From Candidatus Dichloromethanomonas elyunquensis (GTDB lineage: Bacteria; Bacillota; Desulfitobacteriia; Desulfitobacteriales; Syntrophobotulaceae): a DNA stretch of 64,000 nucleotides. Location: the NCBI GenBank assembly GCA_001515265.1, contig LNDB01000004.1, forward strand, positions 90,104 to 154,103, read 5' to 3'. The notes beneath the pieces are model-generated. The model did no database searches. It worked only from the letters and a program-made list of their open reading frames with translations, and was not told where the DNA came from. Below are positions 1 through 9,037 of the stretch, piece by piece. Both the position numbers and the translations under genes were made by a program. Positions within the stretch are counted from its first letter, which is position 1. Every line of letters starts with the position of its first letter.

Positions 1-1
1 T

Positions 2-646
2 CAGCTCGATTTTGATGTTCTGGAGGCACTTGATCTTCCCTATCTGAATGAACAGATAGAAAAACTCATCAAGGGCGAGACGGTGGAAACCCCGGTCTTT
101 GATTTTTTGACCGGGAACAGGGGTGCTAAAGGACAACGGCTTTGCCTGGGCCCTGATGATATTCTGGTTGTTGAAGGAATTCATGCCCTGAATCCCCGTT
201 TACTGACGGCCATTAACCGAACCTATTTCTTTAAAATCTATATCAGTGCCCTGTTTCAACTCAATATTGATGCTTACAACAGGGTCCCCACAACGGAAGC
301 ACGGCTGATCAGACGAATTGTGCGGGATGATAAATTCAGGGGTTTCGATCCGGAAAGGACGCTAAAACAATGGGTAAGCGTTCGCAGGAGTGAAAGTACA
401 AATGTATTTAAATATCAGGAAGAAGCCGATGTGATGTTTAACTCCAGTCTTATCTATGAATTGAATGCTTTGCGTTCTTTCACCGGACCTTTATTGGAAA
501 AGGTTCCAAAACAAAGCCCCTGCTATGACGCAGCGGCCAGGCTATTGAACCTTCTTTCCTTCTTTGAGCCGATGGACACCAGCAAAGTGCCTTTCAACTC
601 CATTTTAAGGGAGTTTATTGGCGGAGGTCTTTACCCAGGTGTCTAA
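2..646 (+). CDS. Uridine kinase family protein, C-terminal part (truncated by the window edge)
   Basis: The reading frame is open from base 2, so the gene begins outside the window; a GTG at 83 is internal. The visible part has the phosphoribulokinase/uridine kinase signature: an acidic ALDLPYLNEQIEKL stretch, then TPVFDFLTGNR, then the strand DDILVVEGIHALNP, then the RLIRRIVRDDKFRGF segment with the conserved RR and DD of the nucleoside-binding lid. The family phosphorylates uridine or cytidine. The C-terminal tail (FEPMDTSKVPFNSILREFIGGG) is typical of the long clostridial form that carries an N-terminal TGS/threonyl-tRNA-synthetase-like region, but that part is not visible. No gene follows on the same strand for 240 bases. 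Confidence 0.85.
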   Translation, partial: QLDFDVLEALDLPYLNEQIEKLIKGETVETPVFDFLTGNRGAKGQRLCLGPDDILVVEGIHALNPRLLTAINRTYFFKIYISALFQLNIDAYNRVPTTEARLIRRIVRDDKFRGFDPERTLKQWVSVRRSESTNVFKYQEEADVMFNSSLIYELNALRSFTGPLLEKVPKQSPCYDAAARLLNLLSFFEPMDTSKVPFNSILREFIGGGLYPGV

Positions 647-681
647 AAAGTTACCCCGTATCGTGAATGCGGAGTAACTTT
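647..681 (-). terminator. Intrinsic terminator between two convergent units
   Basis: AAAGTTAC (647-654) pairs with GTAACTTT (674-681) and CCG (656-658) with CGG (670-672), leaving an 11-base loop. On the minus strand the stem is followed by a run of Ts ending in the uridine kinase stop codon. It sits directly after a 26-codon minus-strand reading frame and downstream of the kinase on the plus strand, so it may act in both directions. Confidence 0.65.
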
Positions 682-761
682 CAGCTGTATTCCTGAACCT
701 TATCCTGAATATACCGTATTAAGATATCCGCTGTACTTCTGTTTGTCGCAACATTTAACAT
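681..761 (-). CDS. Possible 26-residue small protein
   Basis: This short frame starts with ATG at 761, reads MLNVATNRST and ends in IQDKVQEYS. A good ribosome-binding site (GGAGGA) lies seven bases upstream, and a hairpin terminator begins at the stop codon. That RBS, ORF and terminator arrangement is the only argument for a gene. The peptide has no signal sequence, cysteine motif or family I recognise; it is mildly amphipathic. It could instead be the tail of a decayed gene that kept its terminator, though the intact RBS argues against this. Confidence 0.35.
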   Translation of the reverse strand: MLNVATNRSTADILIRYIQDKVQEYS

Positions 762-884
762 AGGGTATCCTCCTGCAGAAATAGATGTATATTCATACTT
801 GGGAACAACTCTTTGCAGATTGAGTTAAAGAAATTACATTAATATTACTGATAAGCGAAATCTTTTAAAGAGGAAGAGTGACTC

Positions 885-1508
885 ATGCCTACTCATTCTG
901 TTGATTCTATTCTTGAGATTTTATCAGACACTTATCCTGATGCAGTCTGTGAATTGCATTACCGCAATCCTTTTGAATTATTAATTGCGACTATTCTCAG
1001 CGCCCAAACTACAGACCAAAGAGTTAACGAAGTAACCTCCGTACTCTTTGCACGGTATCCGACACCGCAAAAAATGCTGGAACTCTCCCCGGACGAGCTT
1101 GAAAAGATCATTCAAAAAATTGGTCTTTTTCGGACAAAGGCGCATCATATTTTGGAAACCTGTAAAATACTTATCCGTAACTATCAGGGACAAGTTCCTC
1201 AAGAACTGGATCAACTGATGAAGCTGCCGGGTGTCGGAAGAAAAACCGCAGGAGTCGTTTTGGCAAACGCTTTTGGAATTCCGGCTCTTCCGGTGGATAC
1301 CCACGTCTTGAGAGTATCAAACCGGCTGGGAATTTCTCATCATAAAGATCCTTTCCAGGCAGAAAAGGATCTGACTGCGGTCATCCCCCGTGAACGTTGG
1401 CTAGATGCCCATCACCAGATGATTTACTTAGGAAGAAGAATTTGCAGTGCAAAGAAACCGCAGTGCTCAGCCTGTCCGCTGAAAGACTTATGCCCCACCC
1501 GAATGTAA
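885..1508 (+). CDS. nth: Endonuclease III, DNA glycosylase/AP lyase
   Basis: Base-excision repair enzyme that removes oxidised pyrimidines and cuts at the abasic site. At 207 residues it has the normal family length. Visible landmarks are the helix-hairpin-helix LPGVGRKTAGVVL with the catalytic lysine at about 120, the catalytic aspartate in PVDTHV at about 138, and a C-terminal iron-sulfur loop with the exact C-x6-C-x2-C-x5-C spacing (about 187-203). GAGGAAG precedes the ATG. It converges with the PRC-barrel gene, only 12 bases away, and no terminator is obvious between them. Confidence 0.96.
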   Translation: MPTHSVDSILEILSDTYPDAVCELHYRNPFELLIATILSAQTTDQRVNEVTSVLFARYPTPQKMLELSPDELEKIIQKIGLFRTKAHHILETCKILIRNYQGQVPQELDQLMKLPGVGRKTAGVVLANAFGIPALPVDTHVLRVSNRLGISHHKDPFQAEKDLTAVIPRERWLDAHHQMIYLGRRICSAKKPQCSACPLKDLCPTRM

Positions 1509-1520
1509 TCGTTACCTTAA

Positions 1521-2330
1521 TTATTTTACAACATGGGCTGTCAGTTGCATTAGTGTATTTTTGGACTTTACCGCGGAAAGGGAATCTGCTGTAATCCTGT
1601 CTCCTGCCCGCAACAGCCCTCCGTTATCTAACTGAACATCTCTGTCCATTATTTTCCCCAACAAAAATTGCAGCTGGCGTTGTTCAAAAACATTAAACTC
1701 CTGCGGATAAGAAATGATTTGGCCGCTTTCCGACTTTTTCAGCAAATTATCGCTTTTGCCAAACTCTTCAATCTTTTTCTTGAGAAGTTCTTTTTCATGG
1801 GAAACCGGAGCGGCTTGAATTTCACTTACTGCTTTGCGCTCAGGGGGATTGTGTTTTGTGGAGGAAGAATTATCATCGATTAAAATGATTTCCTTACCAT
1901 AGGTGATAACACGATCACATTTTATTTGATGGGTGTTCCCTTGGGGATCACTGATCTGACACGCTACGATCCTGCCCGTTTCTTCTTCTACCATAAACTC
2001 CTCAACCTGTCCGATTAAGCACCCTTTTGTGGTAAGGACCTGAGATCCGATAACCTTGATGTCTTTCTGAATGAGTTCTATCGCTAAAGGATTATGCGCT
2101 ACGTCTTGAATAACCCCGCTGTGGGAAATAATAAGGGCATAGTCACCCAGTCCCAGGATATCCTGAAAGGCAATTAACCTGGCTCCCAAATAATCTGAAG
2201 GCTGGTCTATAATAAAGAATGCAAGGGTACCATCGGAAGAATTGATGATAATATCTTTTACTGTACTGATTTGCTGCCCTTCATTCATACTGATTATTTT
2301 TAAGCCTTTCATCTCGACTGAAGATTTCAT
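1521..2330 (-). CDS. PRC-barrel domain protein
   Basis: A 269-residue soluble protein. Residues about 3-80 and 85-155 look like two PRC-barrel units: a strand GLKIISMNEGQQISTVKDII, then a second copy IGSQVLTTKGCLIGQVEEFMVEEETGRIVACQI. A charged linker rich in Lys and Glu (about 165-200) leads to a C-terminal segment with LLGKIMDRDVQLDNGGLLRAGDRIT, which resembles a third half-barrel. PRC barrels are protein or RNA adaptor folds; the role here is unknown. It is transcribed alone and starts 131 bases after the transporter that ends at 2462. Confidence 0.7.
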   Translation of the reverse strand: MKSSVEMKGLKIISMNEGQQISTVKDIIINSSDGTLAFFIIDQPSDYLGARLIAFQDILGLGDYALIISHSGVIQDVAHNPLAIELIQKDIKVIGSQVLTTKGCLIGQVEEFMVEEETGRIVACQISDPQGNTHQIKCDRVITYGKEIILIDDNSSSTKHNPPERKAVSEIQAAPVSHEKELLKKKIEEFGKSDNLLKKSESGQIISYPQEFNVFEQRQLQFLLGKIMDRDVQLDNGGLLRAGDRITADSLSAVKSKNTLMQLTAHVVK

Positions 2331-2461
2331 CTCTCATCCTCCTTACGGTCATCAAACTGTATGTATGTTATCCTGTAAAAAATTCTATAAAAAACTGCTT
2401 TATCCTTCTTTGTCCTTTATATTAAATCATTATCCCACTCATTTTTACAAAATACAATTTT

Positions 2462-3817
2462 TTAAATATTCCACATAGCCCATGCCAACAGCCAGGTCAA
2501 GACACCTATCCAAGGGATCAGATTATTTCTGACAATACTTCCTGCTTCGGTACGGGTAACAGCACTTACCACCGCGGGAAACCCCCATGGGATAATGGTT
2601 GCATCCGTCCAAATGGCCGTCACTTGTCCTAAAACCGCTAAGTGAACAGCTGAAAGACCTGCTGCTTGACTCAGCGCAGCGGCGATTCCACCGACAAAAG
2701 GCAAAGCGGAAAAACCTGAACCGCTCATGGCTCCTAAAATTGCAGCCGCCATAACCATTATGGAACACGAGAAGAGATTCAGAGAAATCATTCCGGACAG
2801 AATCGTTGATAGCTGTTCCAGATAGCCCGAACCGCTCTTCAAAAGGATGGTTTCGTTTCCCTTCTGAGTGCCGAGGATAAAGAATGCCGCAATGACTGCA
2901 ATCGGCGCAAACACTTCCATAGAAAATTTTAGTCCTCCTTGGATATACCTTGCAAAAGAGTTGAGGGAGGTTCTAAAATTCCAAAAAAGCGTTCCCACTA
3001 TTAACACAAATATAGTAACCCCACCTGTTACTGCCGTAGCCTTATCCCCTCTCAGGCCGCTTTTCAGCAAAAAGGCAGCTGCGGCCAAAAAAATAAAAAC
3101 CGTTATGAAAGCCAAAATCATACTCTTTTTAGAATTTTTACGATTTTCGTCCGGGGGTATTGTTTTCTCCTCAGAATAATAAAGATTTTTTTTATTAAGC
3201 CTGTTAAATTTCCAAAAACCGATCAGGCTTGCGATGATACCGCTTCCCATCACAAAGGGAATAGATGTCCTGATCACGTCTTCAACACCCACCCCGGCTG
3301 ACTTTGCCAGTAAGCCGGGAGCCCCCTGGATAATGTAGTCTCCGGAGAGAGCCAGCCCTTCGCCGAAAATGCAAAGTCCCATAGCCAATCCCAAGGGATT
3401 AATCTTCGTATTGCCCAAAGTCGGCAGGATTACAGCCCCCAGTAAGGTAACCGCGGGAGTAGGCCAAAGAAAAAGTGATAGAAGCCATAAGATCATTCCG
3501 AATATCCAATAAATGAGTGAAGCTTTTTGAAGCTTGTCCAAAGGCTTGCTGATAACCCTGTCTGTTTCTGTTTCTTTTAACAAGTCGGTCATTGCCACTA
3601 CCAAGCCAATCAATAAGATGATTGGGAGAAAATCTCCCGTGGTTGAAAGCAAAGCCCGAAAAGCAATTTGTATTGCTTGAAACAAATTGAAGGTTTCCCC
3701 AAAGCCCACGGAAAGTAGCCCTAAAGCACTGATTAAAATTGGTTTTTTCCGAAGTATTATGGTGATGATAATCAAGCCAATAAACGAAAAATAAAGAATC
3801 ATACCATAATTCAACAA
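2462..3817 (-). CDS. Polytopic membrane transporter, ion-transporter (DcuC/NhaC-like) type
   Basis: About 450 residues with roughly eleven to twelve hydrophobic helices and a charged central loop (about 230-250, rich in Lys, Asn and Glu), an arrangement common in the ion-transporter superfamily. The conserved small-residue motifs GAMSGSGFSALPFVGG and WTDATIIPWGFP near the C-terminus suggest re-entrant substrate loops. The substrate cannot be read from the sequence. I prefer the TTG at 3817 as start because AGGATG lies seven bases upstream; the longer frame to 3871 adds a charged tail without a binding site. It diverges from the FAD oxidoreductase gene. Confidence 0.6.
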   Translation of the reverse strand: MLNYGMILYFSFIGLIIITIILRKKPILISALGLLSVGFGETFNLFQAIQIAFRALLSTTGDFLPIILLIGLVVAMTDLLKETETDRVISKPLDKLQKASLIYWIFGMILWLLSLFLWPTPAVTLLGAVILPTLGNTKINPLGLAMGLCIFGEGLALSGDYIIQGAPGLLAKSAGVGVEDVIRTSIPFVMGSGIIASLIGFWKFNRLNKKNLYYSEEKTIPPDENRKNSKKSMILAFITVFIFLAAAAFLLKSGLRGDKATAVTGGVTIFVLIVGTLFWNFRTSLNSFARYIQGGLKFSMEVFAPIAVIAAFFILGTQKGNETILLKSGSGYLEQLSTILSGMISLNLFSCSIMVMAAAILGAMSGSGFSALPFVGGIAAALSQAAGLSAVHLAVLGQVTAIWTDATIIPWGFPAVVSAVTRTEAGSIVRNNLIPWIGVLTWLLAWAMWNI

Positions 3818-3942
3818 ATTTTCACATCCTATTTGTTTTTTTACAGTTGTTATTCTTCTTTTTTTGTTCATCTTTATTCGGTATAATAATTTTAGTCTTC
3901 AATTCTGTTGGAAAAACATTGTGGAGAAATGAGGGAAATTTC

Positions 3943-5334
3943 ATGAAACACTATGATATAGGAATTATAGGCGGTGGAATTTCTGGGATTATGTGCGCCT
4001 ATGAATTGGTAAAACACAAACCGGACTTGGAAATCTGTATTTTTGAGAAAGGAGCCAGCATTTTAAACAGAAGATGTCCTTTAAATGAAAACCAATCTGA
4101 AAAATGTTTAAAATGCCCCACCTGCGCGATTATGGAGGGATTTGGGGGCTGCGGTTCTTTCTCGGACGGCAAATACAACTTTACGACCGAATTCGGCGGT
4201 TGGCTGAATGAATATATCTCCAATGAAGAAGTAATGGTTCTGATTGAATATATGGATAAAATACTGGTTGAATTTGGAGCAACGACAAAACGCTTTACCA
4301 CAAAGACACCCAGAGCCAGGGAATTGGGAAAAATCGCTTTGCAAAATGACCTCCACCTCTTGCAGGCCGAGGTAAAGCATCTCGGAACTGAAAACAATCT
4401 AAAGATCATGACCAATATCTATAATTATCTGAAAGAAAAGCTTTCTATCAGACATCATACAGAGATCAGAGACATTTCGGTTCGGAATTCCAAGTATATT
4501 CTCTCCGGTCTTGGAGAGGAATTCTCCTGTGATTATCTGATCAGCGCGGTCGGCCGTGCCGGAAGCGAGTGGTTTGCCGAGCAGTGTAAGAAACTGAAGA
4601 TTAATCTTTCCAACAATCAGATAGATCTTGGTGTAAGGGTGGAGCTTCCCTCTGAAATTTTCAGTCATATTACAGATGAAGTGTATGAAGCAAAGCTGCA
4701 TTATTACACCAAAAAATACAATGATTTAGTAAAAACTTTTTGCATGAACCCGCGCGGACACGTGGTTACGGAGAATACAGCGGGGGTATTAACCGTCAAC
4801 GGGCATAGTTATTCGGATGAAAGTTTAAAAAGTGACAACACGAATTTTGCCCTTTTGGTTTGCAACAAGTTTACATCTCCTTTTAATGAACCTTTAAAAT
4901 ATGGAAAATATATTGCTACACTCTCCAATATGCTTGGGGACGGTGTTATTGTTCAAAGGTTCGGAGATTTAGTTAAAGGCCGGAGGACGAATGAAAAAAG
5001 AATGATGAAATCCTTTACCACTCCCACTCTTCAATCTGCCAATGCGGGTGATTTAGGTCTCGTTCTGCCCAAACGTCATCTTGATAATATTATTGAAATG
5101 ATTTATGCTCTCGATAATATAGCGAGAGGGACCGCCAATTATGATACCCTGCTATACGGTGTTGAAGTTAAGTTTTATTCCGCAAGACCCGAATTGAATA
5201 ATCGCTTGGAAACCGCCTGCCCGAATTTTTACGCGATCGGTGACGGCGCCGGCATTACCCGTTCTCTTTCCCAGGCGGCAGCAAGCGGTATTTATACTGC
5301 AAGGAACATTTTGGAGAAATTATCGTTCAAGTAA
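3943..5334 (+). CDS. FAD-dependent dehydrogenase (COG2509-like)
   Basis: The protein opens with KHYDIGIIGGGISGIMCAYEL, a Rossmann GxGxxG dinucleotide-binding motif, and ends with FYAIGDGAGITRSLSQAAASG, the second FAD-contacting motif that closes such flavoproteins. Between them, after an arginine-rich RRCPL, comes a cysteine group (CLKCPTC, then GGCGSFSDGK) typical of the uncharacterised FAD dehydrogenases of COG2509. About 463 residues long. The start at 3943 is chosen because GAGGGAAA lies just upstream; an upstream in-frame extension to 3847 is hydrophobic and unconserved. The 3-prime end overlaps the convergent HAD gene by 15 bases. The physiological substrate is unknown. Confidence 0.75.
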   Translation: MKHYDIGIIGGGISGIMCAYELVKHKPDLEICIFEKGASILNRRCPLNENQSEKCLKCPTCAIMEGFGGCGSFSDGKYNFTTEFGGWLNEYISNEEVMVLIEYMDKILVEFGATTKRFTTKTPRARELGKIALQNDLHLLQAEVKHLGTENNLKIMTNIYNYLKEKLSIRHHTEIRDISVRNSKYILSGLGEEFSCDYLISAVGRAGSEWFAEQCKKLKINLSNNQIDLGVRVELPSEIFSHITDEVYEAKLHYYTKKYNDLVKTFCMNPRGHVVTENTAGVLTVNGHSYSDESLKSDNTNFALLVCNKFTSPFNEPLKYGKYIATLSNMLGDGVIVQRFGDLVKGRRTNEKRMMKSFTTPTLQSANAGDLGLVLPKRHLDNIIEMIYALDNIARGTANYDTLLYGVEVKFYSARPELNNRLETACPNFYAIGDGAGITRSLSQAAASGIYTARNILEKLSFK

Positions 5335-6018
5335 CGTATTTTCCAGAAATAACAAAGCGTCTTCGATACACGGGTAGTTTCTCATGCCATCGCATTTTAG
5401 GCTATCGCCGATGAATAGAAATTCCTGTGTTTCTGCCTTCATAGAAAGATCTACTACCGTATTTCCAAATACAATAATATCCTCTTTTTGAACATGCAAC
5501 GTATCTCTAATGACGGCAAGCGCTTTTCCCTTGCTGTTTTCTTTGGGTATTATTTCGACTGCATCGTTATAGGTATTGATCTTAAAGCTGTATTCCGAGA
5601 CTTGTTTTAAGTCTCGGACCAGCCTATCCAATTCTTCCATCCTTGAGAGTTCTTTTGGTGCAACTGTCAACATTGTCTGATTCGGCTGGAACCATAAATC
5701 TCCGAAATCCCTGCTGAGAACGATTTTCATTTCTTCAATAACTTGAGGCGGAATGATATCCAGTCTTTTTTCCCATAAGTTTAGCGGATTGAAGATCACT
5801 CCGCCGTTTTCCCCTGCAACCAGGGGATTTTTAATCCCCATTCCTCTTGCCAACCCCGCTAAATAAGAAGCTGTTCTCCCTGAAATCAGAACGATCTGAA
5901 GACCCTGTTCTTCAAGGGATCGAATCCTTCCACTGATGAAAACCGGAATGCATTCATCGGTTCCGGCTAAGGTCCCGTCAATGTCAAAAATTGCAAGCTT
6001 AATTCCCATGTTTGTCAC
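5320..6018 (-). CDS. HAD-superfamily phosphatase (Cof/phosphoglycolate phosphatase-like)
   Basis: The nucleophile motif DIDGT appears at about residues 12-16, motif II as LISGR at about 44, and the C-terminal acid motif as VFGNTVVDLSM, where the usual GDxxND is reduced to GNxxVD. A second GDS follows in FIGDSLKCDG. At 232 residues with a mid-sized cap between motifs II and III it matches type IIB (Cof-like) phosphatases acting on small phosphorylated metabolites. The Met at 6009 could be the true start. It overlaps the end of the FAD gene tail to tail and lies 23 bases from the yigZ-like gene, probably in one transcript with it. Confidence 0.75.
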   Translation of the reverse strand: MTNMGIKLAIFDIDGTLAGTDECIPVFISGRIRSLEEQGLQIVLISGRTASYLAGLARGMGIKNPLVAGENGGVIFNPLNLWEKRLDIIPPQVIEEMKIVLSRDFGDLWFQPNQTMLTVAPKELSRMEELDRLVRDLKQVSEYSFKINTYNDAVEIIPKENSKGKALAVIRDTLHVQKEDIIVFGNTVVDLSMKAETQEFLFIGDSLKCDGMRNYPCIEDALLFLENTLLER

Positions 6019-6040
6019 CCGAAGTTCCTTTTCAACGATT

Positions 6041-6697
6041 TCATCTATTAGTTTTTGCCAGATGACCGCAAAAATATGAACTTCTTAAGTCTACATTAAT
6101 TTTCGTGTGTTTTACCTGTTTCCCCGTGAAATCGTCTACCCAATTTTCAAATCCCGTTTCTTCTCCATCGGGGACATAAACCTCAAAAATAATTTCTTCA
6201 GTAAACTGTTCCGGACCTGTTCCCCACCCTTTCTGACGAAACTCGTACTTAATTTGTTCATACCAGGAATAAGGAATAGAAAGGGAATAAATATGGTGGG
6301 GGACCAGCTTAGCAGATCCCGCCTTCTCCAGCGCCAGTCTGGCAGTACCGCCATAAGCACGGGTCAGTCCCCCTGTGCCTAAAAGAACCCCTCCAAAATA
6401 CCGGACAACGATAATTTGCACATCCCAGACTTGTTTATACTGAAGAAGATCAAGGACCGGCCTCCCCCCTGTCCCTTGGGGTTCGCCGTCATCGGAAGCC
6501 TTCTCCAGCCTTCCATTAAAAAGACGGTAGGCATATACATAATGCCTGGCATTGGGATATTCATATTGTACTTCCTGTCTATGCCGGTCAACTTCCGAAA
6601 TGTTTTTGACCTGGGCAGCCACTGCAATAAACTTGGATTTTTCAATCGTCTGTTCTGCAGATTCATTAGTCCCTATTGTAGTATATCCTTCTATCAT
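6041..6697 (-). CDS. yvyE: YigZ/IMPACT family protein
   Basis: At 218 residues this is the normal length for the UPF0029 (IMPACT) family. The signature is complete: an N-terminal SKFIAVAAQV, NARHYVYAYR, the SDDGEPQGTGGRPVLD loop and VRYFGGVLLGTGGLTRAYG, followed by the DUF1949 C-terminal ferredoxin-like domain (about 135-205). Family members bind ribosomes or nucleic acid and influence translation or amino-acid stress signalling; the bacterial role is poorly defined. It starts eight bases after the thioesterase gene, so thioesterase, YigZ and HAD genes look like one minus-strand operon. Confidence 0.9.
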   Translation of the reverse strand: MIEGYTTIGTNESAEQTIEKSKFIAVAAQVKNISEVDRHRQEVQYEYPNARHYVYAYRLFNGRLEKASDDGEPQGTGGRPVLDLLQYKQVWDVQIIVVRYFGGVLLGTGGLTRAYGGTARLALEKAGSAKLVPHHIYSLSIPYSWYEQIKYEFRQKGWGTGPEQFTEEIIFEVYVPDGEETGFENWVDDFTGKQVKHTKINVDLRSSYFCGHLAKTNR

Positions 6698-6704
6698 GAA
6701 ACCC

Positions 6705-7085
6705 TCATTGAAGCTTTCCGTTCGTTTTCAGCATGAATTTTTCGGTATTCACAATAACCCTTTCATGCCTGCCCTCTCCGATTTTTTCTTTTTCATCAAA
6801 AGCTTCTATCTGATAGACCAGTTTGCGTCCTTCCATTTCCACGATCTTTGCTTCAGCCCATACTTTCATTCCAACCGGAGTTGCTGCGATATGTTTCATA
6901 TCCAAATGCGTTCCGACGCTTGTCTGGTCCTCCGGAAGAACAAGCGCACTGACTGCGGCATTTTCCATTAAAGCTGCCATCATAGGTGTGGCAAATACTT
7001 CCAGGGAACCGCTGCCTACGGTCTTTGCAGTATTTGCCTGAGTGACTACAGATTCAGATCTCCCTGCCATACCTATTTCAGCCAT
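6705..7085 (-). CDS. Hot-dog fold thioesterase, FlK-like
   Basis: A 126-residue single hot-dog domain resembling fluoroacetyl-CoA thioesterase FlK and its many relatives. EVFATPMMAALMENAA carries a Thr and a Glu eight residues apart (33 and 41), which match the catalytic Thr and Glu of FlK, and SVGTHLDMKHIAATPVG supplies the histidine. The C-terminal strands (KLVYQIEAFDEKEKIGEGRHERVIV) complete the fold. The natural substrate in most anaerobes is unknown and is probably a small acyl-CoA. First gene of the thioesterase, yigZ, HAD unit. Confidence 0.8.
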   Translation of the reverse strand: MAEIGMAGRSESVVTQANTAKTVGSGSLEVFATPMMAALMENAAVSALVLPEDQTSVGTHLDMKHIAATPVGMKVWAEAKIVEMEGRKLVYQIEAFDEKEKIGEGRHERVIVNTEKFMLKTNGKLQ

Positions 7086-7143
7086 CGTTTACCATCCTCT
7101 TTCTTTACCCTTTTATTTCACTTTATTTTAACTTTATATTTTC

Positions 7144-7182
7144 AAAAAGAAAAGTACTGTTCATGCCAGTACTTTTCTTTTT
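7144..7182 (-). terminator. Strong intrinsic terminator after the CBS gene
   Basis: A perfect 16-base stem: AAAAAGAAAAGTACTG at 7144-7159 pairs with its complement at 7167-7182 around a seven-base loop. The lower stem supplies a T-rich tail on either strand. It lies between the end of the CBS gene (7197) and the start of the thioesterase gene, so on the minus strand it ends the CBS transcript. Confidence 0.9.
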
Positions 7183-7196
7183 CAGCCTTTTGCTGT

Positions 7197-7619
7197 TTAA
7201 TGTGTTATCCCCTTGGATATGCCGCTTAAAGCTTCCCCCGCTTCATCTACGTGAATATGCTCAATTGCAAGGTCGCCCAGGGCAATCATTCCAACCAATT
7301 TGCCTTCACTCAGTACCGGAAGCCTTTTTACCTGATATTCAGCCATTAAGTTCGCTGCCTGGTCGATATTGCTGTTCTCTTCAATACATACCGGGTGGGT
7401 TGTCATTACCTGCGAAGCGGTTGTTTGATTCACATCTTTTTTATCGGCAAGAACTTTAAGAACGATATCCCTGTCTGTAATGATCCCGGTAACCTGATTA
7501 TTCTGAACAACCGGAACAGCGCCAATATTTTGTTGCTTCATGATGAGGGCAATCTCCGGTATTTTTGCGGAATCATCCACAAAACTTACATTAGAGGACA
7601 TAATATCTTTTACTTTCAT
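7197..7619 (-). CDS. CBS-domain protein (tandem CBS pair)
   Basis: A stand-alone Bateman module of 140 residues. The first CBS repeat opens with MKVKDIMSSNVSFV and closes with GIITDRDIVLKVLADKK; the second opens with ASQVMTTHPVCI and closes with VGMIALGDLAIEHIH. Such proteins bind adenine nucleotides and act as energy sensors or regulators of partner enzymes. No partner is encoded next to it. It is transcribed alone, with a strong terminator behind it. Confidence 0.88.
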   Translation of the reverse strand: MKVKDIMSSNVSFVDDSAKIPEIALIMKQQNIGAVPVVQNNQVTGIITDRDIVLKVLADKKDVNQTTASQVMTTHPVCIEENSNIDQAANLMAEYQVKRLPVLSEGKLVGMIALGDLAIEHIHVDEAGEALSGISKGITH

Positions 7620-7766
7620 ATCAAAAACTACCTCCGTCTAAAAATTGTTTCAAAGATAGTTTTACACTCAATAAGTCCGATTATGTAACCCATCAAAATT
7701 TATGAATCCTTCCCCAGCCTATTTACAGAAAATCTCTTACATACTGCTTAGTATTTAGAATTATTG

Positions 7767-8966
7767 TTACGCTGCTTTAACTCTCTTCTTTAAAAATAAT
7801 GTTAATACTACTGCGGCAAGGCAAAGAAGAGAAGAAATGTTGTACGCCAAGCTGTAAGTATGGGTTGCATCTACAACTGCACCACCCATCAGCGGACCAA
7901 AGACCCCGCCAATGCCCCAGGCCGTAAATACTAAACCGTAGTTAACACCGGCATATTTCGTTCCGAAACTGTCGTAAGTAGCTGACGGAAAGAGTGACAA
8001 AAGTGAACCGTAACCCAATCCGGCAATGGCTGTCCCAAAAGCCAAGAGTTGAGCGCTGGAATAATATTGGAAAGCAAACATATTGAGCGCTTGTAAAATG
8101 AAGAATATCCTCAATGTCGGGGTACGGCCGATTTTATCGGAAAGCCAACCGGCTAGCACCCGCCCTGACGCATTAAAAATTGCCAGGAGGGCTACCATCG
8201 CATAGCCCCAGGAAATACCAACCTGAATTTTTGATATGCTGGAAAGCTGGCCGATAATCATTAGTCCGGCACTGGCTCCTGCGGCATACATTAACCAAAG
8301 CAAGTAAAAATCTTGTTTCTTAAGCATTTCCTTCCAGGTATAATTAACAGCCGCCTTGATTTGTGCAGCCTGCCCCGCGGGGTGACCGTCAGCCTTAGCT
8401 GTTAAAGGAATCCCCAGTATTTGAGCAAACGCCGCGATGGCAACTAAAAACAGAATTCCCTCTACTCTAAAAGCACTTTCGATTCCAAATTGCGTGATAA
8501 TTGCATTGGTCATCGGAGCAATATACAATGAAGCGAGACCGAAACCTGCTACAACTATACCGGATATTAAGCCTTTTTTCTCAGGGGGAAACCATTTGAC
8601 TGCTGCCGGGGTGGCTGCGGAATAACCCATCCCGATTCCCATTCCGGTGATGACTCCGAAAGAAAGCATCAGCATATAATAAGAATTAGTAAAACTGCTT
8701 AAAATAAGCCCTCCTCCCGCCATGATTCCGCCTAAGGAAGCTATCCAGCGCGGTCCGAAGCGGTCCAGCAGACGGCCTGCGGGAACCATCATCAAAGCAA
8801 AGGTTGCACAAGCGACAACATAAGGGAATGAAGCCTGGGTCTTGGACCAATGAAATTGTTCAGCCAAAGCTGAAGCAAAAACGCTCCAAGTATATAATAC
8901 GCCAAGAGCCAAATTGATTCCTGTTCCTGCGAGCGTGACAGCCCAGCCCTTTATATTTCCATTCAT
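7767..8966 (-). CDS. OFA-type major facilitator transporter
   Basis: A 399-residue, twelve-helix MFS carrier. The N-terminal half contains GVLYTWSVFASALAEQF and the loop 2-3 motif GRLLDRFGPRW; the C-terminal half contains the matching GWLSDKIGRTPTLR. The opening helix with LGVLYTWSVF is typical of the oxalate/formate antiporter (OFA) family, which moves small carboxylates. It begins 71 bases after the acetyl-CoA synthetase gene, on the same strand, with no terminator seen between them, so a joint role in uptake and activation of acetate or another short acid is plausible but not proven. Confidence 0.82.
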   Translation of the reverse strand: MNGNIKGWAVTLAGTGINLALGVLYTWSVFASALAEQFHWSKTQASFPYVVACATFALMMVPAGRLLDRFGPRWIASLGGIMAGGGLILSSFTNSYYMLMLSFGVITGMGIGMGYSAATPAAVKWFPPEKKGLISGIVVAGFGLASLYIAPMTNAIITQFGIESAFRVEGILFLVAIAAFAQILGIPLTAKADGHPAGQAAQIKAAVNYTWKEMLKKQDFYLLWLMYAAGASAGLMIIGQLSSISKIQVGISWGYAMVALLAIFNASGRVLAGWLSDKIGRTPTLRIFFILQALNMFAFQYYSSAQLLAFGTAIAGLGYGSLLSLFPSATYDSFGTKYAGVNYGLVFTAWGIGGVFGPLMGGAVVDATHTYSLAYNISSLLCLAAVVLTLFLKKRVKAA

Positions 8967-9037
8967 AGGAATTCTCCTTCCTACTCCTCAATAATTTTTA
9001 TCTAACCCCCAGAACTTATTTGAAAAGATTTTTAGTA

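Noticed and set aside
4108..4701. Several open frames on the minus strand inside the FAD dehydrogenase gene
   Set aside because: They are shadows of a well-supported gene with clear flavoprotein motifs and have no binding sites or motifs of their own.
6379..6971. Overlapping frames of 95-139 residues on both strands near the yigZ and thioesterase genes
   Set aside because: Composition is typical of antisense shadows, and they cover the yigZ/thioesterase gene pair, which has intact family signatures.
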